Part shown: positions 24,344 to 32,558 of the stretch, piece after piece
How the letters are laid out: the number at the start of each line of letters is the position of its first letter
How positions within the stretch are numbered: position 1 is the stretch's first letter
NCBI GenBank assembly: GCA_003218975.1
Contig: QHPD01000006.1
Span: 1 to 38,324, forward strand
Length of the DNA: 38,324 nucleotides
Direction: 5' to 3'
Origin: Verrucomicrobiota bacterium
Lineage (GTDB): Bacteria > Verrucomicrobiota > Verrucomicrobiia > Chthoniobacterales > UBA10450
Made by a program: the position numbers and the translations under genes
The notes under the pieces: generated by a model
Told to the model about the DNA's origin: nothing
Database searches by the model: none
Seen by the model: only the letters and a program-made list of their open reading frames with translations

Positions 24344-25012
24344 ATGGCAGGTTACGAGGGCCGGTCCGAGCGGATGTGGGATGAGTACGACTGGGAGCGT
24401 TTTCTCCAGGAACAGGATCAAAAGACCGAGAAATACATGCAACTGCTGGAGACCTACCTTGATGACCCACGGCGCGACGAAATCATCGCGCGCGAAATGG
24501 GCTGGACGCAATTGCTGGACGCGAAAGATTGGAGCGCAGAGGTGGATGCGCTTCTCGATGAAGACGCGGAGGACGAGGACGGCTTCGACCCGGGCGATGC
24601 GGTGCGAGCACCCGAAACGATTGAGCAGCACAGCTTGTATCAAGCTGCGTTAGCTCTCACAATTTGGATTGACCAACTGTTCGATCAAAAGCCGTTACTC
24701 CAAAACGAGCCGGCTGCGATAAGATTGGCGACGCACTCTGCTCTGGCGAGCGCTAAACTGGCCGCCGCTCTGAGCGGCGATGACGTAGATGAAATCGGGA
24801 TGACGATTGCGTACCTAAAGAGGGCGCTCAAGGCGATCACGATTTCGCTGGATGCGGCGGCGCAGCTTTTATCGAAAAAACTCATTACCGGCGCGCAGCA
24901 TTCGGTCTTGCAACAGCGGCTCTTTCAAGTGCGCGACGGCATTATCACCCTGATGGGCGAATATCGTAGCGAATGGCGACGCCGCTTCGGCTCCGAAGGC
25001 TTTCGGAGTTGA
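24344..25012 (+). CDS. Conserved-looking protein of unknown function upstream of a sigma factor
   Basis: This 222-residue soluble protein has no signal peptide. The N-terminal half is acidic with aromatic residues (RMWDEYDWERFLQEQDQKTE, ALLDEDAEDEDGFDPGD). The C-terminal half is helical with Ala/Leu-rich helices (LYQAALALTIWIDQLFDQKP, LATHSALASAKLAAALSGDD, AYLKRALKAI), resembling a four-helix bundle. It ends immediately before the ECF sigma factor start (no gap), so the two are probably co-translated. It could be a regulatory partner of the sigma factor, but that is only context. No family was recognised. Confidence 0.7.
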   Translation: MAGYEGRSERMWDEYDWERFLQEQDQKTEKYMQLLETYLDDPRRDEIIAREMGWTQLLDAKDWSAEVDALLDEDAEDEDGFDPGDAVRAPETIEQHSLYQAALALTIWIDQLFDQKPLLQNEPAAIRLATHSALASAKLAAALSGDDVDEIGMTIAYLKRALKAITISLDAAAQLLSKKLITGAQHSVLQQRLFQVRDGIITLMGEYRSEWRRRFGSEGFRS

Positions 25013-25651
25013 ATGAAACAGGGTCAGCTCCGTCTAACGATGCAAACGGAAGCGACTCTGGCTCAACCTGATGTCTCGGAACTGGAGTTAGTGAAGCGAT
25101 GCCAGGCTGGTGACACCGGAGCATTTGACGAGCTGGTGACCCGCTACCGGACACGCGTATTCAGCATGATTTACAACATGGTCCATAGCGAGCAGGACGC
25201 CTGGGACCTAGCTCAGGACAGCTTCGTGAAAGCGTGGAAGTCGATCAAACGCTTTCGCGGGCGCTCCTCGTTTTACACTTGGCTTTATCGAATTGTGATG
25301 AACGTCACCATCGATTGGGCGCGGAAAAAACAAGTCAAAGCCGGCGCCGCCGAGTTCGACGACGCGACCCAATTAAAGGAAATAGATCCGGCATCGAAAA
25401 CGGCCCCAAAAGCGGACGCGTTGCCATACGAGACAATGGAACGAAGCGAGATACGGGCGCGCATCGACCACGCGATTGCTCAACTCACGCCGGAGCATCG
25501 CGCCGTCATTTTGATGAAAGAAATTGAAGAAATGCAATATCACGAAATTGCAGAAGCGCTTGGCTGCTCGATCGGCACGGTGATGTCGCGCCTGTTTTAT
25601 GCCCGCAAGAAATTGCAAAATTTACTGAGAGACGTTTATGAAAACATTTGA
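25013..25651 (+). CDS. ECF-type RNA polymerase sigma factor
   Basis: The 212-residue protein has sigma-70 region 2 (AFDELVTRYRTRVFSMIYNM, DAWDLAQDSFVKAWKSIKRF, FYTWLYRIVMNVTIDWARKK) and region 4 (LTPEHRAVILMKEIEEMQYH, EIAEALGCSIGTVMSRLFYA), joined by a short linker without region 3: an RpoE/SigW-like ECF sigma. The ATG at 25013 has GGAG a few bases upstream inside the previous gene; an ATG at 25040 is an alternative. It overlaps the likely anti-sigma gene by 14 bp. Target promoters are unknown. Confidence 0.92.
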   Translation: MKQGQLRLTMQTEATLAQPDVSELELVKRCQAGDTGAFDELVTRYRTRVFSMIYNMVHSEQDAWDLAQDSFVKAWKSIKRFRGRSSFYTWLYRIVMNVTIDWARKKQVKAGAAEFDDATQLKEIDPASKTAPKADALPYETMERSEIRARIDHAIAQLTPEHRAVILMKEIEEMQYHEIAEALGCSIGTVMSRLFYARKKLQNLLRDVYENI

Positions 25652-26156
25652 AGAAAAATGGACTGCGTGGCTGGATGGCCACCTCACCGGTAGGGAACTA
25701 GCCGAGTTCGAAGCCTCACTGCCGGACAAGGCTGCTGCTGAAACCGAAAGGGCTGACGCCAAAAAACTCAGCACACTTTTGAAGCGCGAACTCGCGGCGC
25801 ACGCGCTGACTAACGAAGAGTTTTTCAGTCATCAGGTGCGCGAAAGAATCGCGCGCGAAGGCGTGAGCCCCTCTCGGGAACGCAATGTTGCGGTCCCCAC
25901 GTGGTGGACCATTCGCCGCCTGTTATGGACGGGAACTGCGTCCCTCGCCATCTTTTTGATTCTTGCGATTTTCGTGATGCGCGACAAAAATCCAGCCGAG
26001 CAATCACAGTATCTTACGCAGATTCTAAACGCCCGCGTTGATCCAGTCGTTAGCCCGAATGCGACGGTCTCGATGTTCGAAGCAAAGAAGGACCGAGTAA
26101 CTGTGCTGTGGACTGAGGGCTTGCAGTCGTTGCCGTCGGATTACGCAGCCAGATAA
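25638..26156 (+). CDS. Probable membrane anti-sigma factor
   Basis: This 172-residue protein overlaps the sigma gene by 14 bp. The N-terminal cytoplasmic part (EKWTAWLDGHLTGRELAEFE, ASLPDKAAAETERADAKKLS) resembles the helical sigma-binding domain of anti-sigma factors but lacks the HxxxCxxC zinc motif. One membrane segment follows (LLWTGTASLAIFLILAIFVM, about residues 95-115), then a short exported tail (ATVSMFEAKKDRVTVLWTEG). Position and topology support a regulator that holds the ECF sigma at the membrane; this is an inference. Confidence 0.7.
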   Translation: MKTFEEKWTAWLDGHLTGRELAEFEASLPDKAAAETERADAKKLSTLLKRELAAHALTNEEFFSHQVRERIAREGVSPSRERNVAVPTWWTIRRLLWTGTASLAIFLILAIFVMRDKNPAEQSQYLTQILNARVDPVVSPNATVSMFEAKKDRVTVLWTEGLQSLPSDYAAR

Positions 26157-26162
26157 TCCCTC

Positions 26163-26606
26163 ATGGCTCGCGCGCGCCCGCTCTTGCTCGCATTTATTGC
26201 GCTGATCGTGAGCGCGGTCCCGGGCCTGCGCGGCGCGGAGAAGGTGTGGAGCGGCCTGGTGATCGCGGAGAACGTGTCCCAGCCGCAACCGATTCCGCCG
26301 GAGCTGACCCGGATCGAGCGACCGCTCAAGCAGCTTTTCGGCTACAATCAGTTTCAAGTGATTGGCCAATCGCAAAAGACGCTTCAAACCGGGCAGGAAG
26401 ATTGGCTCGCCACCAGCAAATTTTTCGGGTTGCACGTGGATGCGCGAGGTGAGAGCGAGGCCGGTTACATTCTGAATCTGAAGCTTTACAAGGAGAAAGA
26501 GCTGTTGCTCGAAACCGATGCTAAATTGAGCAAGCGTAGCCCGCTAATCATCAAAGGCCCACAGGTCGGTGGCGGACAATTGCTACTGGTATTGGTGGTG
26601 CAATAA
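26163..26606 (+). CDS. Secreted protein of unknown function downstream of the sigma/anti-sigma pair
   Basis: This 147-residue product begins with a clear signal peptide (ARPLLLAFIALIVSAVPGLR, then GAE). The mature part appears beta-rich: GLVIAENVSQPQPIPPEL, PLKQLFGYNQFQVIGQSQKT, AGYILNLKLYKEKELLLETD, PLIIKGPQVGGGQLLLVLVV. It starts 6 bp after the anti-sigma stop, so it probably belongs to the sigma operon and may be an envelope-stress effector or reporter. No family was recognised. Confidence 0.75.
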   Translation: MARARPLLLAFIALIVSAVPGLRGAEKVWSGLVIAENVSQPQPIPPELTRIERPLKQLFGYNQFQVIGQSQKTLQTGQEDWLATSKFFGLHVDARGESEAGYILNLKLYKEKELLLETDAKLSKRSPLIIKGPQVGGGQLLLVLVVQ

Positions 26607-26716
26607 GATTTGCCCGCCGTAGCGGCTTATCACCTGCGTGACAAAGGTTGCAGTCGAGACGCCTCCCATCCACACAAGTAGATGCAAAGTCCGGCACGCG
26701 TTGTTTAGTGCGAGAA

Positions 26717-29404
26717 ATGCGCGCTCTGTTTCCTTTTTTGGCAGCTCTATCTTCTATTGTCTTTCCCGCCACTATGATTGCGGAAAAGCCATTCAGTTTT
26801 AAAGATACACCGGGAAAATTGCCGAAAGAGGTTGTTCCGACCGATTACTCCATTCGGATCGTTCCAAACATCGACAAATCCGTCAGTCGGACGGACTCGT
26901 CCCGTGGCGAGCTCACGTTCACTGGAACAGAAACGGTAAAGCTGAACGTGCGCAGTCCGGTTCATCAGTTGGTGCTGAACGCGCTCGAGCTTGAAATCAC
27001 AGAGGCATCTCTCGATGGCAAAGCGCTGCCCAAGTCTGCAATCAAGACCGATAGGGAAAAGGAGCTGCTCACCCTCGCGTTGCCGTCGGAGCTGGCGCGT
27101 GGGGATCACACGCTCGCGCTCAGTTTTTCCGGAAAGATCAATCAGCAGGGACAGGGACTTTTTTACATGCATTATCACGAGCAGGGGAGCGGAACGAAAA
27201 AAATCATGCTCGGAACGCAGTTTGAAGCGACCGACGCTAGGCGTTTTTTCCCTTGCTGGGACGAACCGGTTTTTCGCGCGCGCTTTCAATTGACGGCGGT
27301 CGTTCCGGAGAATTGGCTCGCCGTCTCGAACATGCCAGTCGAGAGCGAGAAAAAAATCGCTGGTGGAAAAGAGGTCCGCTTCGCCCCGACTCCGCCAATG
27401 TCGAGTTATCTCAATGTCTTCGCTGCCGGTGACCTCGATCTCATCGAGTCGCGAAGCGGCCCGACCCAAATCCGTGTGATCGCAACGAAAGGCAAAGCGA
27501 AATTGGGTCGCTACGCACTCGAAGCGACGGCGCAAATTTTGCAATACTACAACGATTATTTCGGCGTGGCGTATCCATTGCCGAAGCTGGATCAGATCGC
27601 TCTGCCCGGCGGCTTTGGCGGCGCGATGGAAAACTGGGGCGGCATCACCTATTACGAATCGACGCTTCTGTTTGATCCGAAAAATTCCTCTGCGGACACG
27701 AAGCAAAATATCTATGAGGTTCTCGCGCACGAGATGGCGCACCAATGGTTTGGTGATCTCGTGACCATGGCGTGGTGGGACAACCTCTGGCTCAACGAAG
27801 GCTTCGCCTCGTGGATGGGCACGAAATGCACCGCGCATTTCAACCCGCAATGGGAAGTCTGGCTGCGGCGAAATCTTCCGCGCGACCCCACCCGGCGCGT
27901 CGGAATCGCGAAGGAACAAGCGATGGAAAGCGACGCAAGATCGACAACGCATGCGATTCAACAGCCCATCGCGACGGAGGCGGAAGCCAACAGCGCTTTC
28001 GATGATATCACTTACAAAAAGGGGCAATCGTTGCTGCGAATGCTGGAGAGTTTTCTCGGCGAAGACGTTTTCCGCGATGGTATTCGCCGGTACATCGCTG
28101 CGCATAAGTATTCGAACTCGACCACGGCGGATTTGTGGAACGCGCTATCGGAAGCTTCGAAGAAACCGGTGGGCGAAATCGCGGCTGGCTGGACGGAGCA
28201 GCCCGGATTTCCGCTGGTGAGAGTTAAGCGGGAAGCAGAGGGAAAAGTCCGACTCGCACAGGAGCGCTTCGCGGTGAATTTCAAAAACGCTCCGCCGCTC
28301 CAGTGGAAAATTCCGCTGACATATTCACTCGTCGGGGAAGCGCCTGCGACTTTGCTGATGACCAGCAAGATCGGCAACCTGCAAAACATTCCCGCAGATC
28401 GCGCGCTCAAATTAAATGTAAACGGCGCGGGAAATTATCGGGTCGAATACGACGAGCCTTCCTGGAATTTATTACTCGAGGCTCTGCCGAAGCTTGGCGT
28501 TGAAGATCGTGTCAACCTCCTGAGCGACGCGTGGGCCCTTGTGCAGCCCGATCGCGCGTCCGTCTCGCTCTATTTTCGATTGGTGGAAAAATTGCCTCCT
28601 TCCACGGAGCTGGCTGAACGCGAACAGATCATCAATGTGCTGGATTTCATAAACCGGCTGTTCGTTGGCAGTCCGGAGCGCGAAAAATTTCAGCGCTATG
28701 CCCAGTCACTTTTGCGTCCGACGTTTGAGACGCTGGGCTGGGAACCGAAAGAGGGCCAGCCGCCTACCGCCGGGAACTTGCGCGCGGACTTGATTAACAC
28801 TCTGGGAGATTTGAATGACCCGGAAATTATCACGGGTTGTCGCGAACGTTTCGAAAAATACCTCGCAAATCCAGCATCCCTCGTACCCGATCTGCGCCCG
28901 CCAGTTCTTGCAGTGGTCGGCCGTTACGCAGACGAAAAGATCTGGACTAAGCTGCACGAGCTTGGTCTAAAAACGACGAGCATTGAGGAAAAACAAAATT
29001 ACTACAACGCGCTGGCCGAAGCGATCGATCCCAAGCTGGTGAAGAAGACGCTTCCCATTGCGCTCACCGATGAGCTGCCAACTAGTCGCGCGATATTTCT
29101 CGTCGCAGGCGTCGCCCGTGACAGCGATCACCCGGACATTGCCTGGGAATTTGCGAAGGCAAATATGAAAGCGCTGCTCGCCAAGACCGATGCGGTCGGC
29201 GTGAACCGGTTTGCGCCGAGTCTCTTCACCTTTTTCCCAGACGACTTGCGCGCGGACGAATTAAAAAGTTACGCCAAAGACAATTTGCCCTCGGCGAGCG
29301 CGCCTGAAGTAGCAAAAGCCGTGGATGAAATTCAGTTTCGAGCGGAATTCAAAAAACGCCTCGCAACTCAATTGCGCGCATGGGTCGGCGATAAAGGCCT
29401 GTAA
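26717..29404 (+). CDS. M1-family zinc aminopeptidase, exported
   Basis: The ATG at 26717 gives 895 residues starting with a signal peptide (MRALFPFLAALSSIVFPATM, then IAEKPF); the longer frame from 26648 would hide it. Gluzincin motifs are HEMAH (338-342) with Glu361 in WLNEGFASW, preceded by the substrate-binding GGAMENWGG, as in aminopeptidase N/M1 enzymes. The C-terminal 350 residues match the helical ERAP1-like domain (NYRVEYDEPSWNLLLEALPK onwards). It removes N-terminal residues from peptides, probably in the periplasm. It follows the sigma operon on the same strand with a 110-bp gap. Confidence 0.93.
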   Translation: MRALFPFLAALSSIVFPATMIAEKPFSFKDTPGKLPKEVVPTDYSIRIVPNIDKSVSRTDSSRGELTFTGTETVKLNVRSPVHQLVLNALELEITEASLDGKALPKSAIKTDREKELLTLALPSELARGDHTLALSFSGKINQQGQGLFYMHYHEQGSGTKKIMLGTQFEATDARRFFPCWDEPVFRARFQLTAVVPENWLAVSNMPVESEKKIAGGKEVRFAPTPPMSSYLNVFAAGDLDLIESRSGPTQIRVIATKGKAKLGRYALEATAQILQYYNDYFGVAYPLPKLDQIALPGGFGGAMENWGGITYYESTLLFDPKNSSADTKQNIYEVLAHEMAHQWFGDLVTMAWWDNLWLNEGFASWMGTKCTAHFNPQWEVWLRRNLPRDPTRRVGIAKEQAMESDARSTTHAIQQPIATEAEANSAFDDITYKKGQSLLRMLESFLGEDVFRDGIRRYIAAHKYSNSTTADLWNALSEASKKPVGEIAAGWTEQPGFPLVRVKREAEGKVRLAQERFAVNFKNAPPLQWKIPLTYSLVGEAPATLLMTSKIGNLQNIPADRALKLNVNGAGNYRVEYDEPSWNLLLEALPKLGVEDRVNLLSDAWALVQPDRASVSLYFRLVEKLPPSTELAEREQIINVLDFINRLFVGSPEREKFQRYAQSLLRPTFETLGWEPKEGQPPTAGNLRADLINTLGDLNDPEIITGCRERFEKYLANPASLVPDLRPPVLAVVGRYADEKIWTKLHELGLKTTSIEEKQNYYNALAEAIDPKLVKKTLPIALTDELPTSRAIFLVAGVARDSDHPDIAWEFAKANMKALLAKTDAVGVNRFAPSLFTFFPDDLRADELKSYAKDNLPSASAPEVAKAVDEIQFRAEFKKRLATQLRAWVGDKGL

Positions 29405-29483
29405 AGGCAAGCGTGTCGCCCGCACAAAGGTGCGGAATCGCAGCCGACACGGTGCTACCACAGTTGCCGCAGAGAGCGCAGCA

Positions 29484-29981
29484 TTACACATTTTGCTCCG
29501 TCTGCTCGCTCTGCGACGTGATCCACAGGCGCATCGGAATCATTGAAGACTCGACGAAGCCGTGTTTTCGGAAAAATGCTTGCGCCACATTTTCCGGCCG
29601 ATCAGTCAACAAAGTGATACGGAGAAAATTTTTCTGTTTCGCGAAATCGATCGCGTAATTGAGCAGCTTTGAGCCGTAGCCTTGGCCTTGATACTCCTTG
29701 TGAATTACCAGGTCCTCCAACAAAATGACGAAGCCGCCTTCGGCTGTGCTGATGGTAAAGAGCAAATTAATCATGCCTACGATCGCGCCCTCGCGTCGCA
29801 GCACGAAAACGCGCCCGCGGCTGGGCTGTTCGAAAATGAGCCGCAAACCACGAAGCTGTTTTTGCTTATCGGGGCGAAAATCGCTTTCCTGAGCGAACAA
29901 ATCGCCCAACATACCAGACAATTCGTCCAAGTCGGCCTCGGTTGCTGGTTCGATCACTACTGTTTCGCTCATGCTTTGCAT
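29484..29981 (-). CDS. GNAT-family N-acetyltransferase
   Basis: The 165-residue protein (or 162 residues from the Met at 29972, MSETVVIEPATEADLDEL) shows the GNAT fold: motif A is LEDLVIHKEYQGQGYGSKLL with the acetyl-CoA pyrophosphate loop Q-G-Q-G-Y-G, and motif B is NFLRITLLTDRPENVAQAFF, then RKHGF. GNAT enzymes move acetyl groups from acetyl-CoA to amines; the substrate is unknown. It is convergent with the M1 gene and divergent from rpmH. Confidence 0.88.
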   Translation of the reverse strand: MQSMSETVVIEPATEADLDELSGMLGDLFAQESDFRPDKQKQLRGLRLIFEQPSRGRVFVLRREGAIVGMINLLFTISTAEGGFVILLEDLVIHKEYQGQGYGSKLLNYAIDFAKQKNFLRITLLTDRPENVAQAFFRKHGFVESSMIPMRLWITSQSEQTEQNV

Positions 29982-30120
29982 TGTTTATGGCAAAACTTGG
30001 AGGCGCTGGCAATCTCCGAATCAAAAATCGACAATCGCGGCGCGGCGCACAAATTGACAACGCCTGACTCACTCCTAGTGTAACCGCTCTTCGATCCGGC
30101 CGGAGCTATTTCTCGGTTTT

Positions 30121-30294
30121 ATGAAGCGGACTTATCAGCCATCAAAACGGACACGCAAACGTCAGCACGGCTTTCGCGCGCGCATGCGGACCAAAGGGGG
30201 TCGCGCGATACTCGCGCGCCGGCGGCAACGCGGCCGAAAACGTCTGCTTCCGAAAGGCGTCGAGAGGCATTACGTCCGTCACACTCAGGCTTGA
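30121..30294 (+). CDS. rpmH: 50S ribosomal protein L34
   Basis: This 57-codon gene begins [20 protein letters not shown] and continues with [20 protein letters not shown], the strongly conserved basic L34 sequence, ending [12 protein letters not shown] before TGA (30292-30294). L34 is a late-assembling 23S-binding protein. rpmH usually opens the rnpA-yidC block near the chromosome origin. Here it is followed instead by tRNA-Lys, so it stands apart from those partners within the window. Confidence 0.93.
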   Translation: MKRTYQPSKRTRKRQHGFRARMRTKGGRAILARRRQRGRKRLLPKGVERHYVRHTQA

Positions 30295-30300
30295 TCGATT

Positions 30301-30328
30301 TTTCTGTTAGCCGAAATTCTGCTAAAAT
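30301..30328 (+). promoter_or_regulatory. Possible sigma-70 promoter for tRNA-Lys
   Basis: TAAAAT at 30323-30328 resembles a -10 box and TTTCTG at 30301-30306, 16 bp upstream, is a weak -35 box. It lies about 35 bp before the tRNA. Three tandem ATCGAAAA-like units lie between it and the tRNA. The tRNA could equally be read through from rpmH. Confidence 0.3.
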
Positions 30329-30362
30329 CGGCAATCGAAAATCGAAGATCGAAAATTTTCTC

Positions 30363-30435
30363 GCACCGTTAGCTCAATTGGCAGAGCAAGTGACTCTTAA
30401 TCACTGGGTTGCAGGTTCGATTCCTGCACGGTGCA
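30363..30435 (+). tRNA. tRNA-Lys (anticodon CTT)
   Basis: The 73-nt sequence folds as a full cloverleaf. The acceptor stem is GCACCGT/ACGGTGC with discriminator A, the D arm is GCTC-AATTGGCA-GAGC, and the anticodon arm is AGTGA-CTCTTAA-TCACT with anticodon CTT (reads AAG). The T arm is GCAGG-TTCGATT-CCTGC. The CCA end is not encoded. It lies 68 bp after rpmH. Confidence 0.95.
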
Positions 30436-30546
30436 ATTCATCTTTTACTAATTGAAGAAGTTATGCAAGCTAAGGCTTTCAAAACGTAGCCGCCCACGTA
30501 GCTGTTAGCGAAGGATTTCCGCAAACAATTTAGCCGGAAACGACTT

Positions 30547-30590
30547 GCACCGTCAGGTCAATTGGCAAATCAATTGACTTTGAATCAGAT
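30547..30590 (+). pseudogene. 5' half of a tRNA (Lys-like body, anticodon loop TTG)
   Basis: These 44 bases repeat the first half of the upstream tRNA-Lys (identical acceptor strand GCACCGT and TCAATTGGCA D-loop; about 34 of 43 positions match), with an anticodon loop CTTTGAA, which would read as Gln(TTG). The D stem no longer pairs (GGTC/AATC) and there is no T arm or 3' acceptor strand: the sequence becomes CCCGGGCCGCG. It is therefore not functional as a tRNA. Confidence 0.7.
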
Positions 30591-30591
30591 G

Positions 30592-31003
30592 CCCGGGCCG
30601 CGCCAGACTTAGGATTGCGAAATCGTCGATTTCAAAACATCGCTCGCCATTTCAAATCAAACGCGTTTTACGAGGGGAAAACGGCTAGTCTCGAGAAAAT
30701 CGTCCAATTCGCGAATGGCGAGCAGAAAGCGGTTCGATCTAGCACAAATTCTAGCACACAAACGCGCCAGACTTCGCCTCTGGAGCCCCGGATTTTTCGC
30801 CACCACACCTCCTTTGCGGGATGATGAGAGCACGCGATGGCTGAATGGTTTCAAGTCGTCCTAATCATGCTAAGTTTGTCGCGTACATGATACCTTGCTT
30901 TGTCACCTGGTGGTTATCGAATCTAAAAGCGATTTTCATACCATGAGAGTTTGCCTTGGCCGACGCGAAATGCCGTGCAGCGATCTCAATCACGCGAGAA
31001 CCA
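30592..31003. other. Stretch without recognisable genes
   Basis: About 400 bases between the tRNA half and the LuxR-type fragment. Short open frames on both strands have no recognisable protein features. The only structure seen is a short direct repeat, TCTAGCACA, near 30737-30762. The setting between a tRNA remnant and a gene fragment fits the worn edge of an old insertion, but no integrase or attachment site can be shown. Confidence 0.4.
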
Positions 31004-31156
31004 AAATCCGACCCCCACAAAGAAATCGGCTCGGCGCTATTTATTAGTGAAGGCACAGTGAAATCGCACGTGAAAGCCATCTTCGCCAAGATGAATGTGA
31101 TCAGCCGGACCGAGGCTGTCGCAAGCGCCACGCGCCGCGGCTTGATTCAGCTGTGA
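31004..31156 (+). pseudogene. C-terminal fragment of a LuxR/NarL-type response regulator
   Basis: The frame ending at 31156 contains HKEIGSALFISEGTVKSHVK and AIFAKMNVISRTEAVASATR, then RGLIQL, the full C-terminal helix-turn-helix of NarL/FixJ-family regulators. The receiver domain and the first HTH helix (usual LTPRE...) are absent, and the preceding codons are not protein-like. It is a remnant rather than a functional regulator. Confidence 0.75.
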
Positions 31157-31333
31157 AGGTGGCTATCTGAGCCGCAGTTGTAGCTACGCTTTCGCTTCAG
31201 TCGAGTTCCTTCTTTGCGAATTAGCCTTTCTCGTTCTATCTCGAACGAGGGAATATGGATCACCTCGCGAGTGGTACTCAAAAATCCTGCGTACGCGAAA
31301 TACAACACTTCCTGGTCGCCGATATCTTCGGAG

Positions 31334-31537
31334 ATGAAATTGAAGACATCTGCGAACGCTTCCGAGGAGACCCGTTCTTACACGCAACTTCAACAACAGA
31401 TCCACGACGCTTTGCGCGTGCAGCATCCAGAATGGGTCGAGCCTAACGGTGATTGTCCTACCTGCGAGTCGTACGAATCGCGCCTCGCAGAACTGCTTCG
31501 TCTTTCTTCATCGAGCGAACATCGCTCGGCTGCGTAA
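31334..31537 (+). CDS. Small protein with CPTC motif, unknown role
   Basis: From the ATG at 31334 the product is 67 residues: MKLKTSANASEETRSYTQLQ, QQIHDALRVQHPEWVEPNGD, CPTCESYESRLAELLRLSS and a short tail. The block is hydrophilic with one CxxC pair, which might bind a metal or be redox active. Upstream codons of the longer frame (from 31214) look non-coding. It precedes the SDR gene by 51 bp on the same strand. No family is recognised. Confidence 0.55.
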   Translation: MKLKTSANASEETRSYTQLQQQIHDALRVQHPEWVEPNGDCPTCESYESRLAELLRLSSSSEHRSAA

Positions 31538-31588
31538 TCAACCCCGAAAGCGTTCGGGGTTAACCTGCCAAGAGAACAACACAACATT

Positions 31589-32350
31589 ATGAATCCGAAT
31601 ACCAAGAAACTTGACGGTAAAGTTGCGATCGTGACGGGAGCGTCCAAGGGAATCGGCGCTGCCATCGCCAAACAATTTGCCGCCGAAGGTGCGGCCGTAG
31701 TGGTGAACTACGCCTCCTCAAAACAGGGTGCAGACCGGGTCGTGGACGAAATTGCAAAACGCGGCGGAAAGGCGCTCGCGGTGCAAGCCGACGTGGCAAA
31801 AAAAGCGGAAGTCGAACGCCTCTTTGCTGAGGCTAAAAAATCCTTCGGCAAGATCGACGTCCTGGTCAATAAGGCCGGAGTTTACGAATTCTCGCCGCTT
31901 CAAGATGTCACGGAGGAACATTTCCATAAACATTTTAACGTGAATGTTCTCGGCCTGCTCCTCGCATCACAGGCCGCACTCAAACACTTCGGTCCGGAAG
32001 GCGGGAGCATCATCAATATCAGCTCGGGCGCCAGCACTGTGACTCCACCCAATACGTCGGTTTACACGGCCACGAAAGGCGCGGTCGATGCCGTAACGAG
32101 GACGCTGGCCAAAGAACTAGGCCCGCGCAAAATCCGCGTTAACGCCATCAATCCCGGTATGGTGATAACGGAGGGGGTGCAGGCAGGCGGATTCGACAAG
32201 AGCGATTTCCGGAAACAATTAGAAGCGCAGACTCCGCTTGGCCGCATCGGTCAGACCGAGGACGTCGCGCCGGCTGCTGTCTTTCTCGCCTCTTCGGATT
32301 CCTCCTGGATCTCCGGCGAAACGCTGATGATCGCGGGCGGCCTTCGTTGA
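31589..32350 (+). CDS. Short-chain dehydrogenase/reductase (FabG-like)
   Basis: The 253-residue SDR has the cofactor-binding TGASKGIGAAIA and a VNYASSK stretch that suggests NADP preference. The catalytic Ser lies in NISSGAST, the Tyr/Lys pair in VYTATKGAV, and the C-terminal block reads GRIGQTEDVAPAAVFLASSD followed by WISGETLMIAGG. The usual NNAG motif reads NKAG here (VLVNKAGVYEF), a notable change at a position that helps shape the active site. It reduces or oxidises a carbonyl/alcohol substrate not identifiable from sequence. A second SDR start is left as a remnant directly downstream. Confidence 0.9.
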   Translation: MNPNTKKLDGKVAIVTGASKGIGAAIAKQFAAEGAAVVVNYASSKQGADRVVDEIAKRGGKALAVQADVAKKAEVERLFAEAKKSFGKIDVLVNKAGVYEFSPLQDVTEEHFHKHFNVNVLGLLLASQAALKHFGPEGGSIINISSGASTVTPPNTSVYTATKGAVDAVTRTLAKELGPRKIRVNAINPGMVITEGVQAGGFDKSDFRKQLEAQTPLGRIGQTEDVAPAAVFLASSDSSWISGETLMIAGGLR

Positions 32351-32360
32351 TGGAGACGTC

Positions 32361-32462
32361 ATGATCGAAAACAAAGTTGCGTTAATCACAGGTGTTTTGA
32401 GAAAGCGCGCGCCGAAGGTTTCCTTTGAGCCTCGTTCCGACAAGACGACCGAATTAGCTTGA
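32361..32462 (+). pseudogene. N-terminal scrap of a second SDR gene
   Basis: Ten bases after the intact SDR stop, an ATG opens MIENKVALITGVLRKRAPKV, whose first 11 residues match the first strand and glycine of an SDR (KVALITG). The rest to the TGA at 32460-32462 is unrelated. This is the 5' end of a paralogous or neighbouring SDR gene left after a deletion. Confidence 0.6.
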
Positions 32463-32558
32463 AACTACGCTCGATTTTTGATAATTCCATTTCGGCTAGA
32501 AGGCCAATCGATGCCTCTTTAGGTTGAACGCGTTGATGGAGGATCGGGCGGTAAACGC

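Noticed and set aside
26747-28105. 452-codon minus-strand frame opposite the M1 aminopeptidase
   Set aside because: It lies fully inside a gene with clear catalytic motifs on the plus strand; the translation is Arg-rich and featureless, a typical shadow.
30119-30334. 71-codon minus-strand frame
   Set aside because: It is antisense to rpmH, whose L34 sequence is unmistakable on the plus strand.
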